NCBI GenBank assembly: GCA_934574095.1
Contig: CAKTMW010000003.1
Location: 5,341-69,340, forward strand
Direction of reading: 5' to 3'
DNA: 64,000 nt
From: an uncultured Oscillospiraceae bacterium
GTDB lineage: Bacteria > Bacillota > Clostridia > Oscillospirales > Oscillospiraceae
Shown: in pieces, positions 43,549 to 51,474 of the stretch
How positions within the stretch are numbered: the stretch's first letter is position 1
How the letters are laid out: every line of letters starts with the position of its first letter
Notes under the pieces: model-generated
Database searches by the model: none
Told to the model about the DNA's origin: nothing
What the model saw: only the letters and a program-made list of their open reading frames with translations
Program-made: the position numbers and the translations under genes

Positions 43549-44636
43549 AAAAGCTGTTGACCCTGCTGGCGGCGCTGGCCGTTACGCTGGTGCTGGCCGT
43601 GACCGCGTGGGCGGATTACGACTACATCGACCGCTACGACGTGACCGTCACCCCCGACACCGACGACGGCAGCCTGAGCATCACCGTGTCCATGGACTGG
43701 ACGCCGCTGGAGGAGCTGCCCTACGGGCAGGAGCTGAAGATCGGCATTCCCAACGGCTCTCTCCGGGAGGAGACGGCTCTGACGGACAACATTGAGCGGC
43801 TGACATACGACAACAGCTACATGTACGTGTATTTTGACCGGGCCTACAACGCGGACGAGACATTTACCTTCGCCTTCTCGTGGGTGCAGGAGTTCATGTA
43901 CACGCTGGATGGCGATGCGGTGTCCTACGACTACACCCCAGGCTGGTTCGACGAGGCGCAGATCGGCGTGATGACCCTGACCTGGAACGACCCGGCGGGG
44001 GTCGAGGGCGATTACAGCGCCACCGCCAATCCGCTGGGAACGCAGGAGCAGCACGACGGCGTTATCCTGACGGCCTACGGCGTGGACTACGGCAAGACCA
44101 TGACCATCAACGTCCGGTACGACAGCTGGCCTACCGTGCTGGATCAGGCCTACAGCGCCGACAACATGCCTGTTGACTACGTGGACTACGACGACTGGTA
44201 CGACGAGGACGAGGACACAAGCATGGCTGCCCTGTTCCTGACGCTGATCATCACCATCTTCATCGTTTGGGCGGTGGTGTGGATCCTCCGGGAGCTGGGC
44301 GACGGCTACGCCGGCGGCTTCGGTACCCGGTATGTGTTCGTCAACCATCTCTGGTACCCTGCCGGGCCTGACGGCAAGCCCCGTCCCGGCAGCGTGGGCA
44401 CCAAGACGCGGCCCCGCCCGCCCCGCAGCGGCGGTGGCGGCTTTGGCGGCGGAAGCCGGGGCGGCGGGTTTAGCGGCGGCGGCTTCGGCGGCGGGGGACA
44501 CTGTGCCTGCGCCAGCAGCTGCGCCTGTGCCTGTGCCTGCGCCTGTGCCGGCGGCGGCCGCGCCGGATGCAGCGCCAAGAATCTTTACGGCGCGGTGAAG
44601 CTGAGCCGGGAGGTAACGGAACGGTTGGAAGAATAA
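43545..44636 (+). CDS. Membrane-anchored protein with Gly-rich and Cys-Ala repeat tail, candidate modified substrate
   Basis: The 363-residue protein has a signal peptide (1-23, cleavage after AWA), an extracellular acidic beta-rich domain (24-226), one membrane helix (about 227-248, MAALFLTLIITIFIVWAVVW) and a cytosolic tail. An acidic stretch precedes the helix and basic residues follow it, which supports C-in topology. The tail is Pro/Arg then Gly-rich (290-318: GGGGFGGGSRGGGFSGGG) and ends with eight Cys. These are at 320, 322, 326, 328, 330, 332, 334 and 342, mostly alternating with Ala, before a charged end. The tail faces the compartment where the radical SAM enzyme works. Function is unknown; alternatives are metal binding or a secretion-dependent scaffold. 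Confidence 0.7.
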   Translation: MKKLLTLLAALAVTLVLAVTAWADYDYIDRYDVTVTPDTDDGSLSITVSMDWTPLEELPYGQELKIGIPNGSLREETALTDNIERLTYDNSYMYVYFDRAYNADETFTFAFSWVQEFMYTLDGDAVSYDYTPGWFDEAQIGVMTLTWNDPAGVEGDYSATANPLGTQEQHDGVILTAYGVDYGKTMTINVRYDSWPTVLDQAYSADNMPVDYVDYDDWYDEDEDTSMAALFLTLIITIFIVWAVVWILRELGDGYAGGFGTRYVFVNHLWYPAGPDGKPRPGSVGTKTRPRPPRSGGGGFGGGSRGGGFSGGGFGGGGHCACASSCACACACACAGGGRAGCSAKNLYGAVKLSREVTERLEE

Positions 44637-44652
44637 ATTTTTTTGAGGGGTT

Positions 44653-45187
44653 GTTTCGCGCTTCCGAGCGCGACCTACTTTTGTCAACAGTGACAAAAGT
44701 AGGCAAAAACACCGGAAGGAACCTCCGGTTCCTTCACCTCCCGGCGCGCTATACGATGTACGGAATTGTCATTGCATACCGCACGTTCACGTGAGATGTT
44801 CTTTTTCGATTCGATAAAAGGATCGTCTCTGCATCGGCGCCGCTGCCGCTGATGCCAACGCCGAACAGCGCTTCAGTGTCTACCGTTGAGATTGGGAGCG
44901 GCAGCGGCGCAAGAAGAAAGTCGATGCGTCATACAAAACAATAACATCCGTGTTTCGTGAACGCGTGGCATAAGGCATCATATTTGTACACGGTATAGCG
45001 TGCGCGGATTCTTAAACCGCAGGTTTAAGTGGCGTTCTTGGTTACTTTTGCCGTCGGGACGTTAAGAAAATATGCCAGTGGCATATTTTTAGTCTCCGCT
45101 CTCGGCGGCTATGCCGCCGTAGCAGCCGCTGTGTTTACACAGCGTGATTGGGCAAAAGTAACTCGCGCCGGAGCGCGAAATTCTCCT
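44653..45187. repeat. Family E full copy with G module in the right arm (E7)
   Basis: The left end TTTCGCGCTTCCGAGCGCGA with ACTTTTGTC/GACAAAAGT hairpin mirrors the right end GGGCAAAAGTAACTCGCGCC and GAGCGCGAAA. The centre is CGCCGCTGCCGCT / AGCGGCAGCGGCGC. Between TTACTTTTGCC and its partner sits a G module (AAATATGCC-AGT-GGCATATTT, CGGCGGCTATGCCGCCG). Confidence 0.75.
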
Positions 45188-45198
45188 ATCGAAAAGTA

Positions 45199-45232
45199 TA
45201 AAAAGGGGCCGCGTTCTGCACCAGAACGCGGC
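45199..45232 (-). terminator. Minus-strand terminator with no annotated gene
   Basis: GCCGCGTTCTG/CAGAACGCGGC stem (45208-45218, 45222-45232), followed on the minus strand by CCCCTTTTTAT. It starts directly after the stop codon of the small frame at 45233-45316. Confidence 0.65.
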
Positions 45233-45316
45233 TCAAGCGGGTGGGATATTGGAAAGCTTCCGGATATTATGGTACACCATCTGCCCCCCACTTGTCCATA
45301 GGAGCTTTTGTCGCAT
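45233..45316 (-). CDS. Possible 27-residue peptide gene
   Basis: ATG 45316 opens a frame encoding MRQKLLWTSGGQMVYHNIRK plus seven residues, ending at TGA 45233-45235 against the terminator above. The upstream AAGCGGAA is a weak ribosome binding site and no clear promoter is seen. The tight fit of stop and terminator is the only reason to list it. It could instead be the end of a small RNA or of a decayed gene. Confidence 0.25.
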   Translation of the reverse strand: MRQKLLWTSGGQMVYHNIRKLSNIPPA

Positions 45317-45497
45317 TTCCGCTTCTTTCGGCGCGTCTCGTCGAAACGCACAAAAAATGTTGCACTTTTGTGAACTTTCCCTAAATTTACTGTGATGCTC
45401 TTTTCAAACACAGGGCAATGTGCTATAATGCGGACAAGGATAAGGGGAAATCCCTCCCCGACCCTATGTTCCGTATCCCAAGAAAGGAGCAACCAAT

Positions 45498-46034
45498 ATG
45501 AAGTTCACATTCGCCTGCAAGAAGATCGCGCTGAACGACTCCATCAAGGAGTACGCCGAGAAGAAGATCAGTAAGCTCGACCGGTACTTCGCGGAGGAAG
45601 CGGACGCATTTGTGACCTTTGCCGTGGAAAAGAAGAACCGCTGCACCGTGGAGCTGACCATCCGCGCCGCCAACGGCACCCTGTTCCGTGCCCAGGCCGA
45701 GGATCCCGACGGTGACATGCGGGGCGCCATCGACGGGACCGTCAGTTTCATCGAGCGCCGCATCCGCAAGAACAAGACCCGCCTGGCCAAGAACCTGCGG
45801 CCGGAGGTCATGGAGCCGGAGCTGCCGGAGTTCCATGTGGAGGAAGAGGACGAGTTCCACGTGGTACGCACCAAGCGCTTCACCGTCAAGCCCATGACCA
45901 TCGACGAGGCCATCTTGCAGATGAACCTGCTGGATCATTCCTTCTATGTGTTCCGCAACGTGGCGGACGACGTGATCTCCGTGGTCTATCGCCGCAACAA
46001 CGGCGGCTACGGTATCATCGAGACGCAGGAATAA
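45498..46034 (+). CDS. hpf: Ribosome hibernation-promoting factor, long form
   Basis: The 178-residue protein has an N-terminal S30AE domain (MKFTFACKKIALNDSIKEYA, then KISKLDRYF and VELTIRAANGTLFRAQAEDP) and a C-terminal domain (KRFTVKPMTIDEAILQMNLL, then DHSFYVFRNVADDVISVVYR and GGYGIIE). This layout dimerises 70S ribosomes into 100S particles in stationary phase. The ribosome binding site is AAGAAAGGAGC. A TATAAT at 45424-45429 is the likely -10 box, with a weak TTTTCA at -35. Confidence 0.95.
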   Translation: MKFTFACKKIALNDSIKEYAEKKISKLDRYFAEEADAFVTFAVEKKNRCTVELTIRAANGTLFRAQAEDPDGDMRGAIDGTVSFIERRIRKNKTRLAKNLRPEVMEPELPEFHVEEEDEFHVVRTKRFTVKPMTIDEAILQMNLLDHSFYVFRNVADDVISVVYRRNNGGYGIIETQE

Positions 46035-46043
46035 TTATATAGC

Positions 46044-46073
46044 AAAAAAAGCCGCCCAAAGGGCGGCTTTTTT
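46044..46073 (+). terminator. Terminator of hpf
   Basis: AAAAAAGCCGCCC-AAA-GGGCGGCTTTTTT. Confidence 0.9.
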
Positions 46074-46079
46074 CTGATA

Positions 46080-46200
46080 GTGAAGAGATAAAAGTGAAAA
46101 GTGAAGAGTTTCGGTATGCCGCCTGCGGCGGCATAATTGAAATTGTGCCGCAAAGCGGCACACCTCAGTTTTTCACTCTTCGCGGTTCTCTTTTCACTGA
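46080..46200. repeat. Family D repeat
   Basis: TATGCCGCCTGCGGCGGCATA, TTGTGCCGCAAAGCGGCACA and mirrored AGTGAAGAG / CTCTTTTCACT tails. Confidence 0.8.
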
Positions 46201-46206
46201 ACAAAG

Positions 46207-46230
46207 AAAAGGCGGCTTATGCCGCCTTTT
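46207..46230 (-). terminator. Terminator of glyS
   Basis: AAAAGGCGGC-TTAT-GCCGCCTTTT, next to the glyS stop. Confidence 0.85.
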
Positions 46231-46240
46231 CTCTTATTTT

Positions 46241-47662
46241 TTAGTACGCCAGCTTCTCCGCCAGATAGCTCTTCAGCTCGCTGATGGGGATGCGCACCTG
46301 CTCCATGGAGTCGCGCTCGCGGACGGTGACGCAGTTGTCGCCGGCCTTCTCCGCGTCGCCCACGGTGTCGAAGTCCACAGTGATGCAGTAGGGGGTGCCC
46401 ACCTCATCCTCGCGGCGGTAGCGCTTGCCGATGGAGCCGGTCTCGTCGAAGTCGATCATCCACTCCTTGCTGAGCTCCTCGTAGATCTTGCGGGCAGGCT
46501 CGCTGAGCTTCTTGCTGAGGGGCAAGATAGCGGCCTTGTAGGGCGCCAGCGCCGGGTGCAGGTGCAGCACCACGCGGACGTCGTTCTTGGCCTCGTCCAC
46601 GATCTCCTCGTCATAGGCGTCCACCAGCACGGCCAGCACGCTGCGCTCCACGCCCAGAGACGGCTCGACGACATAGGGGATGTAGCGCTCGTTGGTCTCA
46701 GGGTCGAAATAGGTCAGATCCTTGCCGGACACGGTCTGATGCTGGGTCAGGTCGTAGTCGGTACGGTCGGCCACGCCCCACAGCTCGCCCCAGCCGAAGG
46801 GGAACAGGAACTCGAAGTCCGTGGTGGCCTTGGAGTAGAAGCACAGCTCCTCGGGATCGTGGTCCCGCAGCCGCAGGTTCTCGTCCTTCAGGCCGATGCC
46901 CAGCAGCCAGTTGTGGCAGAAGGTGCGCCAGTAGTTGAACCACTCCAGGTCGGTGCCGGGCTTGCAGAAGAACTCCAGCTCCATCTGCTCGAACTCGCGG
47001 ACGCGGAAGATGAAGTTGCCCGGGGTGATCTCGTTGCGGAAGGACTTACCGATCTGGCACACGCCGAAGGGCAGCTTGCGGCGGGTGGTGCGCTGGGTGT
47101 TGACGAAGTTGGTAAAGATGCCCTGGGCCGTCTCAGGACGGAGGTACACGGTGTTCTTGGCGTCCTCGGTGACGCCCTGGAAGGTCTTGAACATCAGGTT
47201 GAACTGACGGATATCAGTGAAGTTATGCTTGCCGCAGCTGGGGCAGGGAATGTTCTTCTCCTCCACGAAGTCCTTCATCTCCTGCTGAGAGAAGGCATCG
47301 ATGGGCTTGGGCAGCTCAAAGCCGTTCTGCTGGCACCATTCCTCGATCAGCTTGTCGGCGCGGAAGCGCTCCTTGCACTCCTTGCAGTCCATCAGGGGAT
47401 CGGAGAAGCCCGCCAGATGGCCGCTGGCCACCCAGGTCTGGGGGTTCATGAGGATGGCGGCGTCCTGACCCACGTTGTAGGGGTTCTCCTGCACGAACTT
47501 CTTCCACCAGGCCTTTTTGATGTTGTTCTTCAGCTCCACGCCCAGGGGGCCGTAGTCCCAGGTGTTGGCAAGGCCGCCGTAGATCTCAGAGCCTGCGAAG
47601 ATGATGCCGCGGTTTTTGCACAGCGCCACGATCTTATCCATGGTCTTTTCGGTGTTTTTCAT
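46241..47662 (-). CDS. glyS: Glycine--tRNA ligase (alpha2 type)
   Basis: The 473-residue single-chain class II synthetase starts at ATG 47662 behind AAAGGAGAT. It has the motif 1 region [20 protein letters not shown] followed by GPLG, motif 2 [20 protein letters not shown], the glycine-binding [13 protein letters not shown], a zinc-finger-like CPSCGKHNF, and motif 3 [20 protein letters not shown]. The anticodon-binding domain covers the last ~120 residues. Expression is controlled by the T-box leader at 47855-48013. Confidence 0.97.
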   Translation of the reverse strand: MKNTEKTMDKIVALCKNRGIIFAGSEIYGGLANTWDYGPLGVELKNNIKKAWWKKFVQENPYNVGQDAAILMNPQTWVASGHLAGFSDPLMDCKECKERFRADKLIEEWCQQNGFELPKPIDAFSQQEMKDFVEEKNIPCPSCGKHNFTDIRQFNLMFKTFQGVTEDAKNTVYLRPETAQGIFTNFVNTQRTTRRKLPFGVCQIGKSFRNEITPGNFIFRVREFEQMELEFFCKPGTDLEWFNYWRTFCHNWLLGIGLKDENLRLRDHDPEELCFYSKATTDFEFLFPFGWGELWGVADRTDYDLTQHQTVSGKDLTYFDPETNERYIPYVVEPSLGVERSVLAVLVDAYDEEIVDEAKNDVRVVLHLHPALAPYKAAILPLSKKLSEPARKIYEELSKEWMIDFDETGSIGKRYRREDEVGTPYCITVDFDTVGDAEKAGDNCVTVRERDSMEQVRIPISELKSYLAEKLAY

Positions 47663-47854
47663 GGTGATATCTCCTTTGTTCTTTATTATGATTCTTTCTC
47701 GGTTATTTATATTTAATCGGTTTTTGCCGCGGTTTATCCGTGGCAAAAACACCATAAAAGCGACCAACGGGAGCTCTCGCATCGACCAAAGCACCGGAGG
47801 TGCTGCGATAAATGCGAGTCCCTACTTGGAAAACAACGTTTTCCAAGTAATATA

Positions 47855-48013
47855 AAAACGCCCTGAGCCTGTCAAAAGGCTCAGGGCGAACTAAACAGTC
47901 CGTGGTTCCACCTGAATTTGGAAGCATCCACACTCTTACTGCCGGTAACGGGGCGTCCGGCGGGCATTTCCTCCCGCGGCTCCGGGCAGCCACGCCCATC
48001 ATCGCCTGTTGCT
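47855..48013 (-). promoter_or_regulatory. T-box riboswitch of glyS
   Basis: The minus-strand leader contains the T-box AGGTGGAACCACGG (complement of 47900-47913). The terminator GCCCTGAGCC/GGCTCAGGGC with T-run (47855-47887) follows, and a structured stem I precedes. The UGGA of the T-box pairs with UCCA, the 3' end of the tRNA-Gly encoded at 932-1007. Uncharged tRNA-Gly should favour the antiterminator and raise glyS transcription. 47663-47854 holds two further hairpins before the start codon. Confidence 0.85.
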
Positions 48014-48019
48014 TTGCCT

Positions 48020-48048
48020 AGGATAGCACGTTTTTCCGCAGGTGTCAA
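48020..48048 (-). promoter_or_regulatory. Promoter of glyS
   Basis: On the minus strand TTGACA (48043-48048), 17 bases, TATCCT (48020-48025). Confidence 0.8.
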
Positions 48049-48099
48049 GGAAATTTGGGAAAGGGTCGTGGGAAAATACCGAACGCACGCCGCTTTTTG

Positions 48100-48205
48100 C
48101 GTAGGAGCCGATATCTACATTGGCCCGCCCTCACCCCGCCGTTTTCCCATCATGCCGCCGCAGGCGGCATACTACTTCTCTTCTCTCTTCTCTTTTCACT
48201 CTTCA
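48100..48205. repeat. Family A and D fragments
   Basis: GTAGGAGCCGATATCTACAT (degenerate A) and CATCATGCCGCCGCAGGCGG with the CTCTTCTCTTTTCACTCTTC tail (D). Confidence 0.6.
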
Positions 48206-48211
48206 CTGACA

Positions 48212-48239
48212 AAAAAACCGCCCTGACGGGCGGTTTTTT
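48212..48239 (-). terminator. Terminator of the rpmH-jag cluster
   Basis: AAAAAACCGCCC-TGAC-GGGCGGTTTTTT directly after the jag stop. Confidence 0.9.
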
Positions 48240-48242
48240 ATG

Positions 48243-49109
48243 TCAGTTGTTCTCGCCCCGGTCGTAGGCCACCACCACGCGGCGGTTGGGCTCAGTGCCC
48301 ACCGAATAGGTGGTGACGCCCTTCACATCCTGAAGAGCGGCGTGGATCACGTGGCGCTCGTAGGCGTTCATGGCTTCCAGCGTGACGCTGCGGCGGTACT
48401 TCTTCACCTTACCGGCCACCTTCATGGCCAGGCTCTCCAGACTGGCTTCCCGGCGGGCGCGATAGTTCTCGGCGTCCACGTGGACGCGGATGCGCTTCTC
48501 GCTGCCGCTGTTGACGGCGTAGTTGGTCAGCTGCTGGATGGCGTCCAGGGTCTCGCCCCGGCGGCCGATCAGCGCGCCCAGCTTCTGGCCCTCCAGAATG
48601 GCCTTATACCGGCCCTTCTCCTCCTCGTACACCTTCACGGCGGCGGGGCTCTCCATATGCTCCAGCAGACCGGTCAGGAACGCGGTGATGCGCTGGGCGT
48701 TGTCGTCGTGGCACTCCGGCAGCTCCACGGCGGGGGCGGCGGGCTTTTCCACGGTCTCCGCGGCGCTCTCCTCCCGCCTGGGCTGGGGCTTGGCCGGCTT
48801 CTGCTGCTGGGGTTTGGGCTGCTTGGGCTGCTGGGGTCTCTGGGGCTTGGGCTGAGGCTTGGGGGCCTCCTCCTTCTTCTCCGCCTTCTCCACAACAGGC
48901 TTGACAGGCGCGGCGACCTCCTCCATGGGAGCTTCGTCGGGACCGTAGGTCACGCGGACGCGGGCGGGCTTGGCGCCCATGCCCAGGAAACCGCTCTTGG
49001 CCCGCTCCAGAATCTCCACAGACACATCGTCCCGGTCCATGCCCAGCTGGGCAAGGGCTTTGCCGATGGCCTCTTCCTCGGTCTTGCCTGTTACATCGAT
49101 ATAACTCAT
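48243..49109 (-). CDS. jag: Jag/KhpB (EloR) RNA-binding protein
   Basis: The 288-residue protein starts at ATG 49109, eight bases after AAGGAG. An N-terminal Jag domain (SYIDVTGKTEEEAIGKALAQ, AKSGFLGMGAKPARV) is followed by a Lys/Pro/Gln-rich linker (about 75-125), then a KH domain (LEGQKLGALIGRRGETLDAI) and an R3H domain (LEAMNAYERHVIHAALQDVK). It binds RNA with KhpA and influences elongation and division. It follows yidC by 12 bases, the usual order. Confidence 0.93.
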   Translation of the reverse strand: MSYIDVTGKTEEEAIGKALAQLGMDRDDVSVEILERAKSGFLGMGAKPARVRVTYGPDEAPMEEVAAPVKPVVEKAEKKEEAPKPQPKPQRPQQPKQPKPQQQKPAKPQPRREESAAETVEKPAAPAVELPECHDDNAQRITAFLTGLLEHMESPAAVKVYEEEKGRYKAILEGQKLGALIGRRGETLDAIQQLTNYAVNSGSEKRIRVHVDAENYRARREASLESLAMKVAGKVKKYRRSVTLEAMNAYERHVIHAALQDVKGVTTYSVGTEPNRRVVVAYDRGENN

Positions 49110-49121
49110 AGACAAAACTCC

Positions 49122-50222
49122 TTATTCGTCATAATGCTTCTCGCTGTACGCGCGGCCGCGGGCGTAGGGACGGTTGCCCACGCGGCCCGCCTCGGTGGTG
49201 GCGGCGCGCTTGTCCTTGGGTTCCTCCTTGGGCTGCTTCTTCTTGCTGCCCTGCTGGGGCTTCTTGGGGGCGTTGGCCTGCTCCAGCTGATTGTTGTAGT
49301 TTTCGCGGGCGGCCTGCATCTTGGCGGCGCGCTTTTCCCGCTTCTCCCGCTCCTTCTCGGTCTCCTCTTCCTCCAGCTTCTTATTGAAGAACTTGGTGAG
49401 GATGGCCTCCTGAATGGCGGAGAAGGCGGCGTTGGCGATCCAGTACACGCACAGAGCAGCGGGGAACATGAAGCCCATCCAGATGGTCATCAGGGGGAAC
49501 AGGTACATCATCATCTTGCTCTGACCGTTCATGGTGTTGGAGCTGGCCTTCATGGAGACCATGCTCATCACCAGCTGCAGACCGGCGGCAATAAAGGGCA
49601 TGATCAGCAGACCCCAGACCGGCCAACCGCCGCCGGGGAACTGGCTGAGCACCTGAGAGGGCTGGCTGGCCAAATCCACACCCAGGAAGGAGTAATCCAG
49701 ATCGATCAGACCGTCGAACTTACCGGCGAAATCCGCCCAGTGGTCATGGATGAAGTCGGTCAGATAAATCTGCTCGTAGGCGTTGTTGCTGGCGGACGCC
49801 GTATAGCCCAGCGAAGTGGCCAGATCGGTGATCTGGGTGATCACGTCATTGGACAGGTTCATGAAGAACCGCAGGGGGGTACGGATGATATAGTACAGGG
49901 CGATCAGAATGGGGAAAGGCAGGAAGGACCACAGGCAGCCGGACATGGGGTTGACGCCCTCCTTGGCGTACAGGTCGGCCATTTCCTGCTGCTGCCGCTC
50001 CTTGTTGTTGGCGAAGCGGGTCTGGATATCCTTGATCTTGCCCTGCATCCGGTTCATGCGCAGCATGCTCTTCTTGCTCTTCATCTGGAAGGGCAGGATC
50101 ACCAGCTTCACCACCAGGGTGAACAGGATCAGCGCCACGCCGTAGGAGCCGGTCAGGCTGTAGAACATTCTCGTCAGCCAGGCGAAAGGCACACAGATAT
50201 AATATCCGATTTGTGCAAACAT
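49122..50222 (-). CDS. yidC: Membrane protein insertase YidC
   Basis: The 366-residue Oxa1-family insertase has about five membrane helices. The core segments are GVALILFTLVVKLVILPFQM, KSMLRMNRMQGKIKDIQTRF, YAKEGVNPMSGCLWSFLPFP and MTIWMGFMFPAALCVYWIAN. It carries a long positively charged cytosolic tail that can bind ribosomes. No lipobox is present, unlike Bacillus SpoIIIJ. The external loop (about 125-205) is longer than usual. It inserts membrane proteins alone or with SecYEG. Confidence 0.95.
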   Translation of the reverse strand: MFAQIGYYICVPFAWLTRMFYSLTGSYGVALILFTLVVKLVILPFQMKSKKSMLRMNRMQGKIKDIQTRFANNKERQQQEMADLYAKEGVNPMSGCLWSFLPFPILIALYYIIRTPLRFFMNLSNDVITQITDLATSLGYTASASNNAYEQIYLTDFIHDHWADFAGKFDGLIDLDYSFLGVDLASQPSQVLSQFPGGGWPVWGLLIMPFIAAGLQLVMSMVSMKASSNTMNGQSKMMMYLFPLMTIWMGFMFPAALCVYWIANAAFSAIQEAILTKFFNKKLEEEETEKEREKREKRAAKMQAARENYNNQLEQANAPKKPQQGSKKKQPKEEPKDKRAATTEAGRVGNRPYARGRAYSEKHYDE

Positions 50223-50298
50223 TTTTTTTCCTCCGTTGGTCGTTTACTTGTGTCGCGGATATGGAAAATTGTGGGAAAACACCTCAAACGTATCGGTT

Positions 50299-50511
50299 TC
50301 AGGGCACGGGGTCGTACCACCCGCCCTTGTGGAACGGATGGCACTTGAGAAACCGGCGGAACGCCAGCCAGCCGCCCTTTAACGCGCCGTACTTCTCCAC
50401 CGCCTCCAGCGCGTACTGGGAGCAGGTGGGGATAAACCGGCACCGGGGCGGGAACAGGGGCGACACCGCCGTCTGGTAAAAGCGGATGGCTTTCAGAAGC
50501 GCCCGTTTCAT
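50299..50511 (-). CDS. yidD: Membrane protein insertion efficiency factor YidD
   Basis: This 70-residue protein has the family pattern [20 protein letters not shown], then [20 protein letters not shown] and [13 protein letters not shown], with the conserved cysteines. It assists YidC-dependent insertion. Its start overlaps the rnpA stop by four bases. Confidence 0.95.
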   Translation of the reverse strand: MKRALLKAIRFYQTAVSPLFPPRCRFIPTCSQYALEAVEKYGALKGGWLAFRRFLKCHPFHKGGWYDPVP

Positions 50512-50852
50512 GCCTGCGTTTCCAGCAGGCCCAGCGCCTCCAACGCCCGGCCATACTGCTTGTCCAGCTTGCTGTATGGCGTGTGGACTGCCTTCACCCG
50601 GCCCACCAGGATCACATCGTAGCCCTTTTTCATCATGGGCAGGTGCAGGCGGTACATCTCACGCAGCTGGCGGCGGACGCGGTTGCGCACCACGGCCTTC
50701 CCCAGCTTGGTGCTGACGGTCACGCCCAGGCGGGTCTTACCCTGCCTGTTTTTCTGGCAGTAGACCACAAGACCGGGCTGTACGCTGGACTGTCCCTTTC
50801 GGTAAATGCGCCGGAACACATAATTCTCTTTTACGGTCACGGCAGCTTTCAT
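50508..50852 (-). CDS. rnpA: Ribonuclease P protein component
   Basis: The 114-residue basic protein binds RNase P RNA and helps process the 5' ends of tRNAs. The signature [20 protein letters not shown] is intact, preceded by [20 protein letters not shown]. Between it and rpmH lie 257 bases with A repeats, whereas the two genes are usually nearly adjacent. Confidence 0.95.
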   Translation of the reverse strand: MKAAVTVKENYVFRRIYRKGQSSVQPGLVVYCQKNRQGKTRLGVTVSTKLGKAVVRNRVRRQLREMYRLHLPMMKKGYDVILVGRVKAVHTPYSKLDKQYGRALEALGLLETQA

Positions 50853-50892
50853 GGTTTCTCCTTGTGGAAATAGGAAAGAGTCCTTTTGACAT

Positions 50893-50985
50893 TTCGTAGG
50901 GGCCGATGCCTACATCGGCCCGCTCGTCTTACGGATACTGCTTCATAATATGACGGGGCGATGTGGGCATCGTCCCCTACAACAT
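50893..50985. repeat. Two family A units inside the rpmH-rnpA cluster
   Basis: CGTAGGGGCCGATGCCTACA / TCGGCCCG and GGGGCGATGTGGGCATCGTC / CCCTAC. Confidence 0.75.
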
Positions 50986-51037
50986 ATCATTTGACCCTAT
51001 TGCTTATCTCCCGCTTTTTCAAAAATGCAAATACCAA

Positions 51038-51070
51038 CAGGGACGGCAGTTTTCCCTTCCACCGTCCCTG
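51038..51070 (-). terminator. Hairpin after rpmH
   Basis: CAGGGACGG...CCGTCCCTG, followed on the minus strand by TTGGTATTTGCATTTTTG. It would act as terminator or attenuator between rpmH and rnpA. Confidence 0.6.
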
Positions 51071-51109
51071 GCTTATTTAAGCTTGTTTGGGGTGCACTTT
51101 CCGCCGTCC

Positions 51110-51244
51110 TCAGTGGGTCAGGCGGGCACGGCCCTTGGCGCGGCGACGGGCGAGAACCTTGCGGCCATTGCTGGTAGCCATTCTCTTACGGAAGCCGTGC
51201 ACCTTGGAGCGCTGGCGCTTCTTGGGCTGATAGGTACGGAACAT
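51110..51244 (-). CDS. rpmH: 50S ribosomal protein L34
   Basis: This 44-residue, Arg/Lys-rich protein shows the L34 pattern [20 protein letters not shown], then [18 protein letters not shown]. Start ATG 51244 follows TGGAGGTG. It marks the left flank of the classical Firmicute origin region. Confidence 0.97.
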   Translation of the reverse strand: MFRTYQPKKRQRSKVHGFRKRMATSNGRKVLARRRAKGRARLTH

Positions 51245-51365
51245 TGCATGACACCTCCATCTTAAAAATATCGCCTCCGCACATGGTTTCATGGCGGCGC
51301 GTACTCGACAGCGGACGAAAAGTCCGCCGCAGTCGACTTGAAAAGTGCGCAAACGCGCAACTGAT

Positions 51366-51395
51366 ATTATACAGAAAACCACCAACGTTTGTCAA
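51366..51395 (-). promoter_or_regulatory. Strong promoter of rpmH
   Basis: On the minus strand TTGACA (51390-51395), 18 bases, TATAAT (51366-51371): perfect hexamers. Confidence 0.85.
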
Positions 51396-51474
51396 CAACT
51401 AAATATTGTGTCTTTGTCGAAGGGTGGAAACAATAAGGCGGAATAATATGCAATACGACGGGGTGTGGGGAGCG

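Noticed and set aside
44306-44578. Minus-strand Pro/Ala/Gln-rich frame opposite the Cys-Ala tail
   Set aside because: It is the complement of the Gly/Cys/Ala codons. The plus frame has start, signal peptide, membrane helix and operon context.
45109-45492. 127-codon minus-strand frame spanning E7 and the hpf leader
   Set aside because: It runs across the E7 end hairpin and a terminator and has no family pattern. Only the short frame ending at the terminator is kept, at low confidence.
46094-47716. A 540-codon plus-strand frame opposite glyS
   Set aside because: It mirrors the glyS coding strand, starts inside a D repeat, and its product is low-complexity Leu/Ala/Gly/His.
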